A stretch of 64,000 bases of DNA from DATMER01 sp035556715 (GTDB taxonomy: Bacteria; Acidobacteriota; Thermoanaerobaculia; Multivoradales; UBA5704): contig DATMER010000029.1 of NCBI GenBank assembly GCA_035556715.1, positions 40,357 through 104,356 of the forward strand, read 5' to 3'. Shown one piece after another: positions 8,717 through 17,236 of this stretch (position 1 is the stretch's first letter; every line of letters begins with the position of its first letter). The position numbers and the translations under genes were made by a program. The notes under the pieces were generated by a model. That model saw nothing but the letters and a program-made list of their open reading frames with translations. It was not told where the DNA came from and did not search any database.

Positions 8717-9145
8717 ATGAGTCAAAAACCTGATGACGACATGCTCCCGGAGTACGACTTCTCGGGAGCCATTCGCGGCAAGTACTACATGCGTTATCAG
8801 AAAGGCACCTTCGACTTCCGGAGAGTCGGCCAACTCGTCCTTGAAGTCGTCACCACTCTGTTCCGGATGTGGCCGGTCCTCCTGCTGATCGCCTTTATCT
8901 TTGCGATCGCCTTTTTCTGGGTAGAGATCGATCCCGCCCACGAGTACGCCTTCGGAGGAGGAGTCCTTCACGGCTTCTTCGGGATCCAGAACTTGATCCT
9001 GTCCTGGTTCACTGGACGCGAGGTCTGGGCCCCCTTGAACACGGGCCGCAGCTACACCGCGGGCTTCTGGGTCGGCCTGTTCGTGCTCCCTTTCCTGACC
9101 CGGAACATCATCCGGGCGATCCTCTTCGTCCTGAAGGGGAGATAG
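8717..9145 (+). CDS. membrane protein with antitoxin-like N-terminal motif
   Basis: A 142-residue protein. The N-terminus DDDMLPEYDFSGAIRGKYY followed by RYQKG closely resembles a motif of small stand-alone antitoxin-like proteins, but here it is joined to a membrane domain: a hydrophobic helix at about 51-70 (WPVLLLIAFIFAIAFFW), a segment about 80-97 and another at about 114-133. It lies 14 bp after the DUF1287 gene, so the two are probably co-transcribed. No catalytic motif is visible. I do not know its function. Confidence 0.7.
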   Translation: MSQKPDDDMLPEYDFSGAIRGKYYMRYQKGTFDFRRVGQLVLEVVTTLFRMWPVLLLIAFIFAIAFFWVEIDPAHEYAFGGGVLHGFFGIQNLILSWFTGREVWAPLNTGRSYTAGFWVGLFVLPFLTRNIIRAILFVLKGR

Positions 9146-9156
9146 CGCCCGACCGT

Positions 9157-11277
9157 TTACCCGTCGCCTACCCTGATGCGGGCATCCACCGCCCGGGCTC
9201 GGGTGCGGTCAGGACCGGCCAGGAACGGGTTGACGTCCAGCTCCCGGATGCACGGGTGGCGCTGGGCGAGTTGGGCCAGACGCAGGAGGACCTCGGTCAG
9301 GAGGTCCAGGTCGGCGCCGGGCTCCCCCCTCACCCCTTCCAGCAGTTTGAAGCCGCGGATGCCGCGCACCATGTCCCGGGCGTCGCTCGCGTCCAGGGGG
9401 AGGACCCCGAAGCGGACGTCCTGGAAGACCTCGACGTACTTGCCGCCCAGGCCGAACATCAGGAGCGGACCGAAACGGGGATCGGTCGTGATGCCGAAGA
9501 TGACCTCGTGCCCACCCTTCGCCATCTCCTGGATCAGCCAGCCCTCGATCCGGTGGCCGGCGCCCTCGACCGACTCCGCGGCCCGCCTCAGGGCTTCGGT
9601 CAAGTCCCGTTCATCCCGCAGGTCCACTTGCACCGCGCCCACGTCGCTCTTGTGGACCAGGTCGGGCGCGATCGCCTTGAGCACCACCGGGTAGCCGATC
9701 TCCCGCGCGGACTCCAGCGCCTCCTCCGGTGTCGATGCCACCTGCTGGCGGACGCGGGGGATGCCGTACAGGTCGAGAATCCGGAAGACGTCCCCCGGAT
9801 CGAGGTAGCCGTCCTTCGTCCGGGCGAGGATCGACTCGACCTGGGCGTCGTCCGTGGGGAACTCGGGCGCGGGGGGCTCGGCCGGACGGCGCACCCAGGC
9901 TCCGTAACGCTCCAGGAGCTGGAGCACCCTCGCCGCCGGCTCGGGGAAGCGGTAGACCGGGGGCAGATCGGGGATGTGCTTGACCGACTCGTAGAACTCG
10001 TCCGTGGCCATGATGACCGCCAGGACCGTCTTGGAACGCGTCCGCGCCACCTCGCCGACCACCTCCAGGATGTCGGTGGGGCTGCCCAGAACCGGAGTCA
10101 CGTTGATGACCAACGCCATGTCCACCCCGGGATCGTCCAGGACCGCGGTCAGGGTGCGGGCGTAGGACTTGGCATCGGCGGAGGCGATCATGTCCACCGG
10201 GTTGTTGAAGCTGGCCTCGGCCGGGAGGAAGGAGCGCAGGGCCTCGCGCGTGGCGTCGGAGAGCTCGGCCATCCGCAGCCCGACGTTGATGAGGGCGTCG
10301 GTCGCCATGATGCCCGGTCCGCCCGCGTTGGTCACGATCCCCACCCGGTTGCCCTCGGGGAGCGGGCAGCGCACCAGGGCGCGGCAGACGTCGAAAAGCT
10401 CTTCAATGGTGTTGGCCCGGAGCACGCCGCACTGCTCCAGCAGGGCGGAGACGGTGACATCCGCTCCCGCCATGGCGCCGGTGTGGCTGGAGGCCGCGCG
10501 CGCCCCCTCGGCCGTGCGCCCCGACTTGACGACCAGGATCGGCTTCTTGCGGGTGACCCGCTTGGCGATCTCGGTGAAGCGCCGCGGGTTACCGAAGGAC
10601 TCCAGGTACATGCAGATGACCTTGGTCGCGGGGTCGTCCTCCCAGTGCTCCAGGAGGTCGTTGCCCGAGACGTCGGCCTTGTTGCCCATGGAGACGAACT
10701 GGGTCAATCCGATCCCCAGGTCCTGGGCCACGTTGAGGATGGCCACCCCGAGGGCGCCGGACTGGCTGACGAAGCCGATGGCTCCGGCCTGGGCCGGGGT
10801 GGGGGCGAAGGTGGCGTCCAGGCTCACCTCGGGGTCGGTGTTGATGACTCCCATGCAGTTGGGGCCGATTGTACGGACCCCCGCGGCGCGCACGGTCTCG
10901 CGCAGCAACCGCTCGCGCTCCACCCCCTCCTCGCCGACTTCGGAGAAGCCCGCGGTGATGACGATCAATCCCTTGACCCCCTTGGCGATGCACTCCTCGA
11001 CGATCCCCTGGACCTTCTGCCGGGGGACGAGGATGACCGCGAGGTCCACGGGGTCGGGGATGTCCCCGACGGTGGGGTAGCACTTGAGCGAGTGGATCGC
11101 CCGGGCCTGGGGGTTGACCGGGTAAATGGCGCCGGTGAACTCGTTGACGATGAGGTTGTGCAGCAGCCGGAAGCCAAGCGCTTCCCGGCGGCGGGAGGCG
11201 CCGATCACGGCGATGGAGCCCGGGGAGAAGATGGGATCGAGCGGTCTGGAGGTCATCAGGGGAAGCATCATAAGCTG
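9157..11277 (-). CDS. acyl-CoA/acetyl-CoA synthetase, NDP-forming (fused alpha-beta)
   Basis: A 706-residue ADP-forming acyl-CoA synthetase, interconverting acyl-CoA + ADP + Pi and acid + CoA + ATP. Order: CoA-binding Rossmann domain (FSPGSIAVIGASRR, about 12-110), succinyl-CoA ligase-like domains (CMGVINT, SQSGALGVAILN, about 150-330, with phosphohistidine-type region SSHTGAMAG), then an ATP-grasp domain (about 480-700, GYPVVLKAIAPDLVHKSDVG and DVRFGVLPL). Start at 11277 (ATGATG) or 11262 (ATGACC); neither has a clear ribosome binding site. It is divergent from the GNAT gene with 8 bp between, so transcription signals must overlap coding sequence or be leaderless. Acid substrate unknown. Confidence 0.9.
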   Translation of the reverse strand, partial: QLMMLPLMTSRPLDPIFSPGSIAVIGASRRREALGFRLLHNLIVNEFTGAIYPVNPQARAIHSLKCYPTVGDIPDPVDLAVILVPRQKVQGIVEECIAKGVKGLIVITAGFSEVGEEGVERERLLRETVRAAGVRTIGPNCMGVINTDPEVSLDATFAPTPAQAGAIGFVSQSGALGVAILNVAQDLGIGLTQFVSMGNKADVSGNDLLEHWEDDPATKVICMYLESFGNPRRFTEIAKRVTRKKPILVVKSGRTAEGARAASSHTGAMAGADVTVSALLEQCGVLRANTIEELFDVCRALVRCPLPEGNRVGIVTNAGGPGIMATDALINVGLRMAELSDATREALRSFLPAEASFNNPVDMIASADAKSYARTLTAVLDDPGVDMALVINVTPVLGSPTDILEVVGEVARTRSKTVLAVIMATDEFYESVKHIPDLPPVYRFPEPAARVLQLLERYGAWVRRPAEPPAPEFPTDDAQVESILARTKDGYLDPGDVFRILDLYGIPRVRQQVASTPEEALESAREIGYPVVLKAIAPDLVHKSDVGAVQVDLRDERDLTEALRRAAESVEGAGHRIEGWLIQEMAKGGHEVIFGITTDPRFGPLLMFGLGGKYVEVFQDVRFGVLPLDASDARDMVRGIRGFKLLEGVRGEPGADLDLLTEVLLRLAQLAQRHPCIRELDVNPFLAGPDRTRARAVDARIRVGDG

Positions 11278-11285
11278 GACAAGAC

Positions 11286-11825
11286 ATGAAGGCGCCCGAA
11301 CGGCTGGAAACGCAGAGATTGATCCTACGGAGGCCCCGCCGTGAGGACGCCGAAGCCATCTTCGCCCGCTACGCCAGCGATGCCGAAGCCACTCGTCTGC
11401 TGAGCTGGCCGACGCATGAGTCGCTGGACGCGACACACGCGTTTCTCGCGTTCAGCGATGCCGAGTGGGAGCGATGGCCGGCCGGTCCGTACCTGGTGGA
11501 ATCCCGCGCGGACGGCAGCCTGCTCGGCAGCACCGGTCTGGCGTTCGAAACCCCCCAACGCGCCTCGACCGGATATGTGTTCGCGAAGGACGCATGGGGA
11601 AAGGGCTACGCCACCGAGGCCCTGCGGGCGATGGTCGACATCGCCGCTTCCCTCGGTCTCGTCCGGCTTTACGCGATGTGCCACGTCGAGAACGCCGCGT
11701 CCTGCCGTGTGCTGGAAAAAGGCGGCTTCGATCGCGAAGGGCTCTTGCGGCGGCACGGGGATTTTCCGAATCTCGAGCCGGGGCAGCCTTGCGACGTCGT
11801 CAGCTACGCGCTCGTGTTTGAATAG
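11286..11825 (+). CDS. GNAT family N-acetyltransferase (RimJ/RimL type)
   Basis: A 179-residue acetyltransferase. N-terminal ETQRLILRRPRREDAEAIF is typical of the RimJ/RimL branch; the acetyl-CoA pyrophosphate loop lies in AKDAWGKGYATEAL (about 98-112), and the C-terminal AMCHVENAASCRVLEKGGF is the usual last strand and helix. The substrate (protein N-terminus, antibiotic or metabolite) cannot be inferred. ATG start, divergent from the acyl-CoA synthetase. Confidence 0.9.
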   Translation: MKAPERLETQRLILRRPRREDAEAIFARYASDAEATRLLSWPTHESLDATHAFLAFSDAEWERWPAGPYLVESRADGSLLGSTGLAFETPQRASTGYVFAKDAWGKGYATEALRAMVDIAASLGLVRLYAMCHVENAASCRVLEKGGFDREGLLRRHGDFPNLEPGQPCDVVSYALVFE

Positions 11826-11839
11826 GCTACCATCCGGCC

Positions 11840-12025
11840 ATGCAACGCGAAGAAGACCTGATATCCGGTGAGCAGTCAGTGGTTGATCCGGAGCCCTCTT
11901 CGTGGGCCGACCCCGATGACGCCCTGATCCACTGGATGCTGAGCCTCACGCCCACACAGAGGCTCGAGGCGCTCCAGGGCTGGGTGGACAGCATTCAGGC
12001 GCTCCGCAATGGCGCCCGCTCTTAA
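11840..12025 (+). CDS. small protein partner of nucleotidyltransferase (TA-like)
   Basis: A 61-residue acidic protein with DPDDALIHWMLSLTPTQRLEALQGW, a pattern seen in small genes preceding minimal nucleotidyltransferases. Its stop overlaps the next gene's start by 17 bp, indicating translational coupling. No DNA-binding motif is obvious. A partner or antitoxin role is inference from gene order and size. Confidence 0.6.
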   Translation: MQREEDLISGEQSVVDPEPSSWADPDDALIHWMLSLTPTQRLEALQGWVDSIQALRNGARS

Positions 12026-12512
12026 GCTCCTCGATATCCTGGGTGTCCTGGGCCGCCGCGAAGTGGATTTCATCGTCGTGGGCGGCGTCGCCGCCACGCT
12101 GGAGGGCGCTCCGGTCACGACGTTGGACCTCGACATCCTCCCAAACCCCGAGCCCGCCAATCGCGAGCGTCTTCTTCTGGCGTTGCGCGAGCTGAATGCC
12201 CGCTACCTGGACCCTGCAGGGCGGCACATCGTGCCGGATGAAACCAAGCTCGCCACGCTGCGCATCCACCAACTCGTGACGGATGCCGGACCGCTCGACG
12301 TGTTCGCAACAATTGGGGCAGGGCTGACCTACGCGGACCTGATCGCAAGGACCCGCGATTTTGAGGTCGGTGGACTTGTCATCCGCTGCCTCAACCTAGA
12401 TGCAGTCATCGAGTCGAAAGAGCAGGCCGGCCGCGACAAAGACTTGGCCGCTCTGCCGATCCTCCGGCGCACCCTGGCACAGAAGAGCGGGCGCTCCGAG
12501 CCAGTGGATTGA
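12009..12512 (+). CDS. minimal nucleotidyltransferase (MNT/AbiEii-like)
   Basis: A 167-residue nucleotidyltransferase-fold protein. DFIVVGGVAATLEG (about 19-32) is the glycine-rich active-site helix and TTLDLDILP (about 37-45) supplies the D-x-D metal ligands. The rest, including ATLRIHQLVTDAGPLDVFATI and the C-terminal KEQAGRDKDLAALPILR, matches proteins that act with small partners in toxin-antitoxin-like loci. It overlaps the 61-residue gene. Its TGA abuts the stop codon of the convergent lipid kinase with no gap. Whether it is a toxin, antitoxin-modifying enzyme or drug-modifying enzyme is unknown. Confidence 0.8.
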   Translation: MAPALKLLDILGVLGRREVDFIVVGGVAATLEGAPVTTLDLDILPNPEPANRERLLLALRELNARYLDPAGRHIVPDETKLATLRIHQLVTDAGPLDVFATIGAGLTYADLIARTRDFEVGGLVIRCLNLDAVIESKEQAGRDKDLAALPILRRTLAQKSGRSEPVD

Positions 12513-13391
12513 TCAAGCCGGGGGGATCTCAGGGCACAGCACCCGGAGCGGCGCGGGCGCGATGCGGACGGTCAGGGGCAATCGCTCCTCGCATAGGTCG
12601 CCGTCGATCTGGGCCACGGCCCCTTCGGGGGACCGGAGCTCGACCTCGATCACGTGCCGCACGGCCACGTCGCTCCTCTTCGTGTGCGAGCCGCGCAGGA
12701 GGTCGAGGACGAAGCCGAGGGTCGCGCGGCGGCCGTGGCCCCGGAAGAGCACCAGGTCGAGCCGTCCGTCGTGCGGCCGGGCTCCCGGAGCCAGGGCGAA
12801 GGTGCCCCCGTAGTAAGGAATGTTCGAGACCGCCACAAAGGAGGCATCGAACGGCTCGCCGTCCGCCACGATCTCGAAGCGGTGATACGGGTAGCTCCAC
12901 CACTCCTGAAGCCCCTGCCAGAGATAGGCCCCCCTGCCGAAGCGCCACTTGAGCCGGGTATCGAGAGCCGCGAGGACGCTGGAGTCGAGACCGGCGGAGA
13001 CCATCATCAGGAACGGAGCCTCGTTGACCAGTCCCACATCCAGCTTCTGGACCTCCAGGCGTCCCGCGAGGCGGGCGGCGGCCAGCGGATCGCGGGGGAG
13101 ACCGAGCGCCATGGCCATGACGTTGACCGTTCCGCCGGGCACGATGCCCAGGGCCGTCTCGGTCCCGAGAACCCCGGCCGCCACCTCGCGCACGGTGCCG
13201 TCGCCGCCGTAGGCGAAGACCACCTCGCACTCCGCTTGGCTGGCGATCCGGGTGGCGTCCCCCGGACCGCGGGTGGGGACCGGCTCCACCTCGAAGCCTC
13301 CGCTCCGGAGGTTTCTCAGGATGGAATCGAGCAACTGTTCGTGGCGCTGGCGTCCCGCAGTCGGGTTGTAGATCAGGACGGCGCGGCGCAC
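12513..13391 (-). CDS. diacylglycerol kinase-like lipid kinase (YegS/DgkB family)
   Basis: A 292-residue lipid or sphingosine-type kinase. IYNPTAGR (residues 7-14) and the nucleotide-binding AYGGDGTVREVAAG (about 60-73) are diagnostic of the DAGK catalytic fold, with GIVPGGTVNVMA following. The C-terminal all-beta domain (about 130-285) is complete. Start is GTG at 13391; the gene follows ruvB with an 8-bp gap, so the pair is probably an operon. The lipid substrate cannot be told from sequence. Confidence 0.9.
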   Translation of the reverse strand: MRRAVLIYNPTAGRQRHEQLLDSILRNLRSGGFEVEPVPTRGPGDATRIASQAECEVVFAYGGDGTVREVAAGVLGTETALGIVPGGTVNVMAMALGLPRDPLAAARLAGRLEVQKLDVGLVNEAPFLMMVSAGLDSSVLAALDTRLKWRFGRGAYLWQGLQEWWSYPYHRFEIVADGEPFDASFVAVSNIPYYGGTFALAPGARPHDGRLDLVLFRGHGRRATLGFVLDLLRGSHTKRSDVAVRHVIEVELRSPEGAVAQIDGDLCEERLPLTVRIAPAPLRVLCPEIPPA

Positions 13392-13399
13392 GGCGGGGG

Positions 13400-14422
13400 T
13401 CAGAACAGGGTGCCGCTGGTCCCCGGCCGGGGCGGGTAGCCCAGGTGGCGGTAGGCGCGGTGGGTGGCGACCCGTCCCCGGGGCGTGCGCTGGAGGAAGC
13501 CCTCCTGGATCAGGTAGGGCTCGTAAAGGTCCTCGATCGTGCCCGTGTCCTCGCCCACGGCCGCGGCCAGCGCCTTGAGCCCGGCAGGTCCGCCGGCGTA
13601 GTGCTCGATCAGGGTGCCCAGGATCTTGCGGTCCAGGTCCTCGAAGCCGAACTCGTCCACTTCCAGCAGGGCGAGGGCCTTCTGGGCGATCCGCCGGTCG
13701 ATCTTGCGGGCGCGGTCCACCTGGGCGAAGTCGCGCACCCGGCGGAGCAGGCGGTTGGCCACGCGCGGGGTGCCGCGGCTCCGCCGGGCGATCTCCGACG
13801 CGCCATCAGGCTCGATGGGGATGGAGAGCAGCCGGGCCGAGCGCTCCACGATCGTGGTCAGCTCCTCGGGCTTGTAGAAGTCGAGGCGGTGGACGATGCC
13901 GAAGCGAGCGCGCAGAGGAGCGGAGAGCAGGCCGGCGCGGGTGGTGGCTCCCACGAGAGTGAAGCGGGGCAGGTCGATCTTGACGGTCCGGGCCGCCGGC
14001 CCCTGGCCGATGACGAGGTCGAGCCGGAAGTCCTCCAGCGCCGGGTAGAGGATCTCCTCCACGGTCGGGCCGAGGCGGTGGATCTCGTCGATGAATAGGA
14101 CCTCGCCCGCGTCGAGGTTGGTGACGATGGCCGCGAGGTCGCCCGCCCGCTCCAGCACGGGGCCGGAGGTGATGCGCAGAGGCGCGCCCATCTCGTTGGC
14201 GATGATGTGGGCGAGGGTGGTCTTGCCGAGGCCGGGGGGGCCGAAGAGAAGGACGTGATCCAGGCTCTCCCGCCGCTCCCGCGCCGCCCGGATGAAGACC
14301 TTCAGGTTGTCGATGATGCGGCTCTGGCCGACGTACTCCTCCAGCTTGGAGGGCCGCAGCGAGGGCTCGACGCCCAGATCCTCGGGATCGGGCACGCCGG
14401 AGAGGATGCGGTCTTCGGTCAC
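13400..14422 (-). CDS. ruvB: Holliday junction branch migration ATPase RuvB
   Basis: A 340-residue AAA+ motor of the RuvABC complex that drives Holliday junction migration. Walker A is GPPGLGKTT (about 61-69), Walker B LFIDEIHRLG (about 113-122), sensor and arginine-finger region GATTRAGLLSAPLRARFG (about 162-180), and the C-terminal winged helix (TPRGR region) is complete. Start is GTG at 14422. Neither ruvA nor ruvC lies next to it in this window; instead it is followed by the lipid kinase. Confidence 0.97.
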   Translation of the reverse strand: MTEDRILSGVPDPEDLGVEPSLRPSKLEEYVGQSRIIDNLKVFIRAARERRESLDHVLLFGPPGLGKTTLAHIIANEMGAPLRITSGPVLERAGDLAAIVTNLDAGEVLFIDEIHRLGPTVEEILYPALEDFRLDLVIGQGPAARTVKIDLPRFTLVGATTRAGLLSAPLRARFGIVHRLDFYKPEELTTIVERSARLLSIPIEPDGASEIARRSRGTPRVANRLLRRVRDFAQVDRARKIDRRIAQKALALLEVDEFGFEDLDRKILGTLIEHYAGGPAGLKALAAAVGEDTGTIEDLYEPYLIQEGFLQRTPRGRVATHRAYRHLGYPPRPGTSGTLF

Positions 14423-14451
14423 CGGCCCATTGTAGCGTCCTGCCCCTCTGC

Positions 14452-14480
14452 TTGACCCGCGGGCAGGAAAGAGCTAGATT
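14452..14480 (+). promoter_or_regulatory. predicted sigma70-type promoter for the secreted protein at 14513
   Basis: TTGACC at 14452-14457 and TAGATT at 14475-14480 are separated by exactly 17 bp. The transcript would begin about 25 bp before the ATG at 14513. One of the few near-consensus promoters I can see here. Confidence 0.55.
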
Positions 14481-14512
14481 GCTATCAGTAGTTCAAAAGA
14501 GGTATTCGCCCC

Positions 14513-15349
14513 ATGCGACGAGCCGTTGCGGTCTGTTGCGGGGCTCTGCTCGTGGGCTCGGCCGCGCTCGTAGAGGCGCAGGCCACGTCCAGCCAGCAGA
14601 ACCCTGTCCACTCGTTCAACACTCCTGGACAGCACCAGGTGACGCTGACGGTCTGTAGCCCGAACGGATGCGACTCGGAGATGCAGAACGTGACCGTGCT
14701 CGATCCGATGCCGTCGATCCTCTCGTCGCTGGTGGGCGTGGCCACGGCGGAGGCCGGCCAGCTCGTCTCGCTCTCCGGCAGCGGCAAGGGCAAGCCGCCG
14801 CTAACCTACTCCTGGCGGGTGCTCCTGGGCCCGACTCTGGTCAAGCAGGTAGCGGGAGCGACCGGCTGGCTGGATACGACCGGTCTCTCACCCGGCATCT
14901 ACGCGGTGCTGCTGCGGATCACCAACGCCTCGGGGCAGGCCGATTCGCTCCCCGCGGTCCTGACCCTCGCGCCGGCGCAGACCTCGGACTTCCATACCGT
15001 GCCCCCCTGCCGGCTGGTCGACACCCGGACCGGCTCGCCGCTCCAGTCCGGGACGACCCGGCTGCTGGGTGCCGGCGGAGCCTGCGGGATCCCGGCCGGA
15101 GCGCGGGCGCTCGCGGCCAACATCACGGTGGTATCCCCGACCGCCTCCGGCACGGTGGCGCTCTTCCCGGGCAACTACCCGGCGCCCGGGACCAGCACGA
15201 TCAACTATCTGCCTGGCGCGACCCGGAGCAACAACGCCATCCTGCCGCTGTCCACGGACGGCGATGCGACTCTGGCGGCCCTCGCCACGCTGCAGGGCGG
15301 CGGGGCCGTCCACCTGCTGGTCGACGTGACCGGGTACTTCGCGCCCTAG
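14513..15349 (+). CDS. secreted PKD-like protein with C-terminal PCRLVDTR domain
   Basis: A 278-residue exported protein: signal peptide at 1-23 (VAVCCGALLVGSAALVEA), a short PKD-like repeat with FNTPGQHQVTLTVCSPNGC (about 34-60), a second immunoglobulin-like PKD domain (about 65-150, SLSGSGKGKPPLTYSWRV), and a C-terminal domain from FHTVPPCRLVDTR to VTGYFAP (about 160-278). The latter is a recurrent extracellular domain in Acidobacteria secreted proteins; its function is unknown to me. Two Cys in the domain could form a disulfide. A good promoter lies upstream. Confidence 0.8.
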   Translation: MRRAVAVCCGALLVGSAALVEAQATSSQQNPVHSFNTPGQHQVTLTVCSPNGCDSEMQNVTVLDPMPSILSSLVGVATAEAGQLVSLSGSGKGKPPLTYSWRVLLGPTLVKQVAGATGWLDTTGLSPGIYAVLLRITNASGQADSLPAVLTLAPAQTSDFHTVPPCRLVDTRTGSPLQSGTTRLLGAGGACGIPAGARALAANITVVSPTASGTVALFPGNYPAPGTSTINYLPGATRSNNAILPLSTDGDATLAALATLQGGGAVHLLVDVTGYFAP

Positions 15350-15385
15350 AAGAGACGGATCATGGGGGCGCTACAATCCCCCGCC

Positions 15386-16687
15386 ATGACCGACGAAATG
15401 ACTGAGGCGACGACCGAGGGAATAGCCGACCTCCTCATCCACAACCTGTCCGAGGTGGCCACGCCCGAGGGGAGCAGCCCCCTGAGCGGGGCCGGCCAGC
15501 GCCAGGTGCGCCGCATCCGGGGGGCCGAGGTGCTCTGCCGGGACGGCCGGATCGCTTTCGTCGGCTCACCCGAGGAACGCCAGAGATCCTTCGGAGAGAT
15601 GCCCGATGCCGAGCGGCTCGACGGCCGAGGCGGCACGCTGATCCCCGGGTTCGTCGACCCCCACACCCATCTCCCCTGGGCAGGCAGCCGGGAGGAGGAG
15701 TTCGCAGCCCGGCTGGCGGGCCGGACCTACCAGGAGATCGCAGCCGAGGGGGGCGGCATCCTCTCGACCGTGGCAGCGACCCGGCGAGCTTCGGAGGAGG
15801 AGCTGGCCGGCAACGTCCGGCGCCGGATGGACCAGATGCTCGCCTGGGGGACGACCACGGCCGAGGCGAAGAGCGGCTACGGGCTCTCGCGGGAGGACGA
15901 GCTGAAGCAGCTCCGCGCGATCCGTACCGCGTCCGCATCCCACCCGGTGGACCTGGTCCCGACCCTGATGGCCGCCCACGAGATCCCGCCAGAGTATCGC
16001 GGGCATGGGAAAGAGCGCGGGCGCTACCTGGACCTGGTCTGCGAGGAGATCATCCCGGCCGCGGCGGAGCAGGGGCTGGCCCGGTTCTGCGACGTGTTCT
16101 GCGAAGAGGGGGTCTTCACCGCGGAGGAGTCGCGCCGGGTTCTGGAAGCGGGGGTGCGCCACGGCCTGGCTCCGCGCCTCCACGCCGACGAGTTCGTGGA
16201 CTCGGGCGGCGCCGAGCTGGCCGCCGAGCTGGGAGCGCTCTCGGCCGACCACCTGATCGCGGTCTCGCCGGCCGGGGTCGAGGCCCTGGCCCGCTCCGGG
16301 GTGACAGCGGTCCTCCTCCCCGGGACGAGCTTCTTCCTGATGAAGCACAAGTACGCCCCGGCCCGCCGGATGGTCGAGGCCGGCGTGCCCATCGCCCTGG
16401 CCACGGACTGCAACCCCGGCTCCTGCCACACCGAGTCGATGCCCGCGGTCTTCGTGCTCGCCGTGTTCGAGCTGGGGCTGACCATCGAGGAGAGCCTGAC
16501 TGCGGCCACCCTGAACTCGGCCTGCTGCCTGGGCCTGGGGTCGGAGATCGGCTCCGTCGAGCCGGGGAAGAGGGCGGACTTCGTCCTGCTCGACGCCCCC
16601 AACCTGCTCCACCTGGCCTACCACTTCGGGATCAACCCGGTGGCGGCGGTGGTCAAGGGGGGCAGGATGGTACGCCGGGCCAACTAG
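15386..16687 (+). CDS. hutI: imidazolonepropionase
   Basis: Hydrolyses 4-imidazolone-5-propanoate to N-formimino-glutamate, third step of histidine degradation. A 433-residue amidohydrolase: metal-binding DPHTHLPWAGSREEEF near residue 90, the substrate-loop GGGILSTVAATR, EAKSGYGL, HADEFVDSGGAELA with further His, and ATDCNPGSCHTESMP with the catalytic Asp. ATG 15386 is preferred to an upstream frame start because it gives the usual N-terminus. It is alone here; hutH, hutU and hutG are not in the window. Confidence 0.93.
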   Translation: MTDEMTEATTEGIADLLIHNLSEVATPEGSSPLSGAGQRQVRRIRGAEVLCRDGRIAFVGSPEERQRSFGEMPDAERLDGRGGTLIPGFVDPHTHLPWAGSREEEFAARLAGRTYQEIAAEGGGILSTVAATRRASEEELAGNVRRRMDQMLAWGTTTAEAKSGYGLSREDELKQLRAIRTASASHPVDLVPTLMAAHEIPPEYRGHGKERGRYLDLVCEEIIPAAAEQGLARFCDVFCEEGVFTAEESRRVLEAGVRHGLAPRLHADEFVDSGGAELAAELGALSADHLIAVSPAGVEALARSGVTAVLLPGTSFFLMKHKYAPARRMVEAGVPIALATDCNPGSCHTESMPAVFVLAVFELGLTIEESLTAATLNSACCLGLGSEIGSVEPGKRADFVLLDAPNLLHLAYHFGINPVAAVVKGGRMVRRAN

Positions 16688-16746
16688 CGTACAATCGGCA
16701 CCTCACCACTGACAGAGAACCTCTGGAAGGAGAGGAGAGCCGTCCC

Positions 16747-17223
16747 ATGAACCGAAATTTCGCCCCCTGCGCGCTGCTCGTGGCCCTGGTAGCCGCGAGT
16801 CCGCTCCTTGGGGCTCGTCAAGGCCAGGGCCAGGGGCAGCAGCCCCAGAAACCCGACGGTACCGACGCGAAAGACTCCAGGAAGGAGGTCGTCACCGCCT
16901 CCGGCCTGCGCTATACCGACCTCAAGGTCGGCGAGGGGGTGGAGGCCGGCCTGGGGAAGACCGTCGAGGTCCACTACACCGGCTGGCTGGAGGACGGCAC
17001 GAAGTTCGACGCCAGCCAGGACCCCGGCCACCCCTTCACCTTCCGCATCGGCATCGATGACGTCATCCGGGGCTGGCACGAGGGGATCGCGGGCATGAAG
17101 GTCGGAGGACGGCGCCGGCTCGTGATCCCGCCGGAGCTCGGCTATGGCAAGCAGGGGGCCGGCAGGGTCATCCCGCCCAACGCCACGCTCGTCTTCGAGG
17201 TCGATCTGGTCAACGTGCGATAG
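16747..17223 (+). CDS. exported FKBP-type peptidyl-prolyl isomerase
   Basis: A 158-residue proline isomerase: signal peptide about 1-22 (CALLVALVAASPLLGA), a short Q/G/K-rich linker, then one FKBP domain (about 42-158) with VEVHYTGWLEDGTKFDAS, FRIGIDDVIRGWHEGI and YGKQGAGRVIPPNATLVFEV. The active-site residues (Tyr in HYTG, Phe and Asp in KFDAS, Trp in GW) are present. It is followed 13 bp later by a paralogous cytoplasmic FKBP with highly similar DNA, so the pair arose by tandem duplication. Confidence 0.92.
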   Translation: MNRNFAPCALLVALVAASPLLGARQGQGQGQQPQKPDGTDAKDSRKEVVTASGLRYTDLKVGEGVEAGLGKTVEVHYTGWLEDGTKFDASQDPGHPFTFRIGIDDVIRGWHEGIAGMKVGGRRRLVIPPELGYGKQGAGRVIPPNATLVFEVDLVNVR

Positions 17224-17236
17224 AGGAGGGCTCCCC

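Noticed and set aside
8869..11289. 806-codon plus-strand frame
   Set aside because: It is antisense to the acyl-CoA synthetase gene, whose domains are all present.
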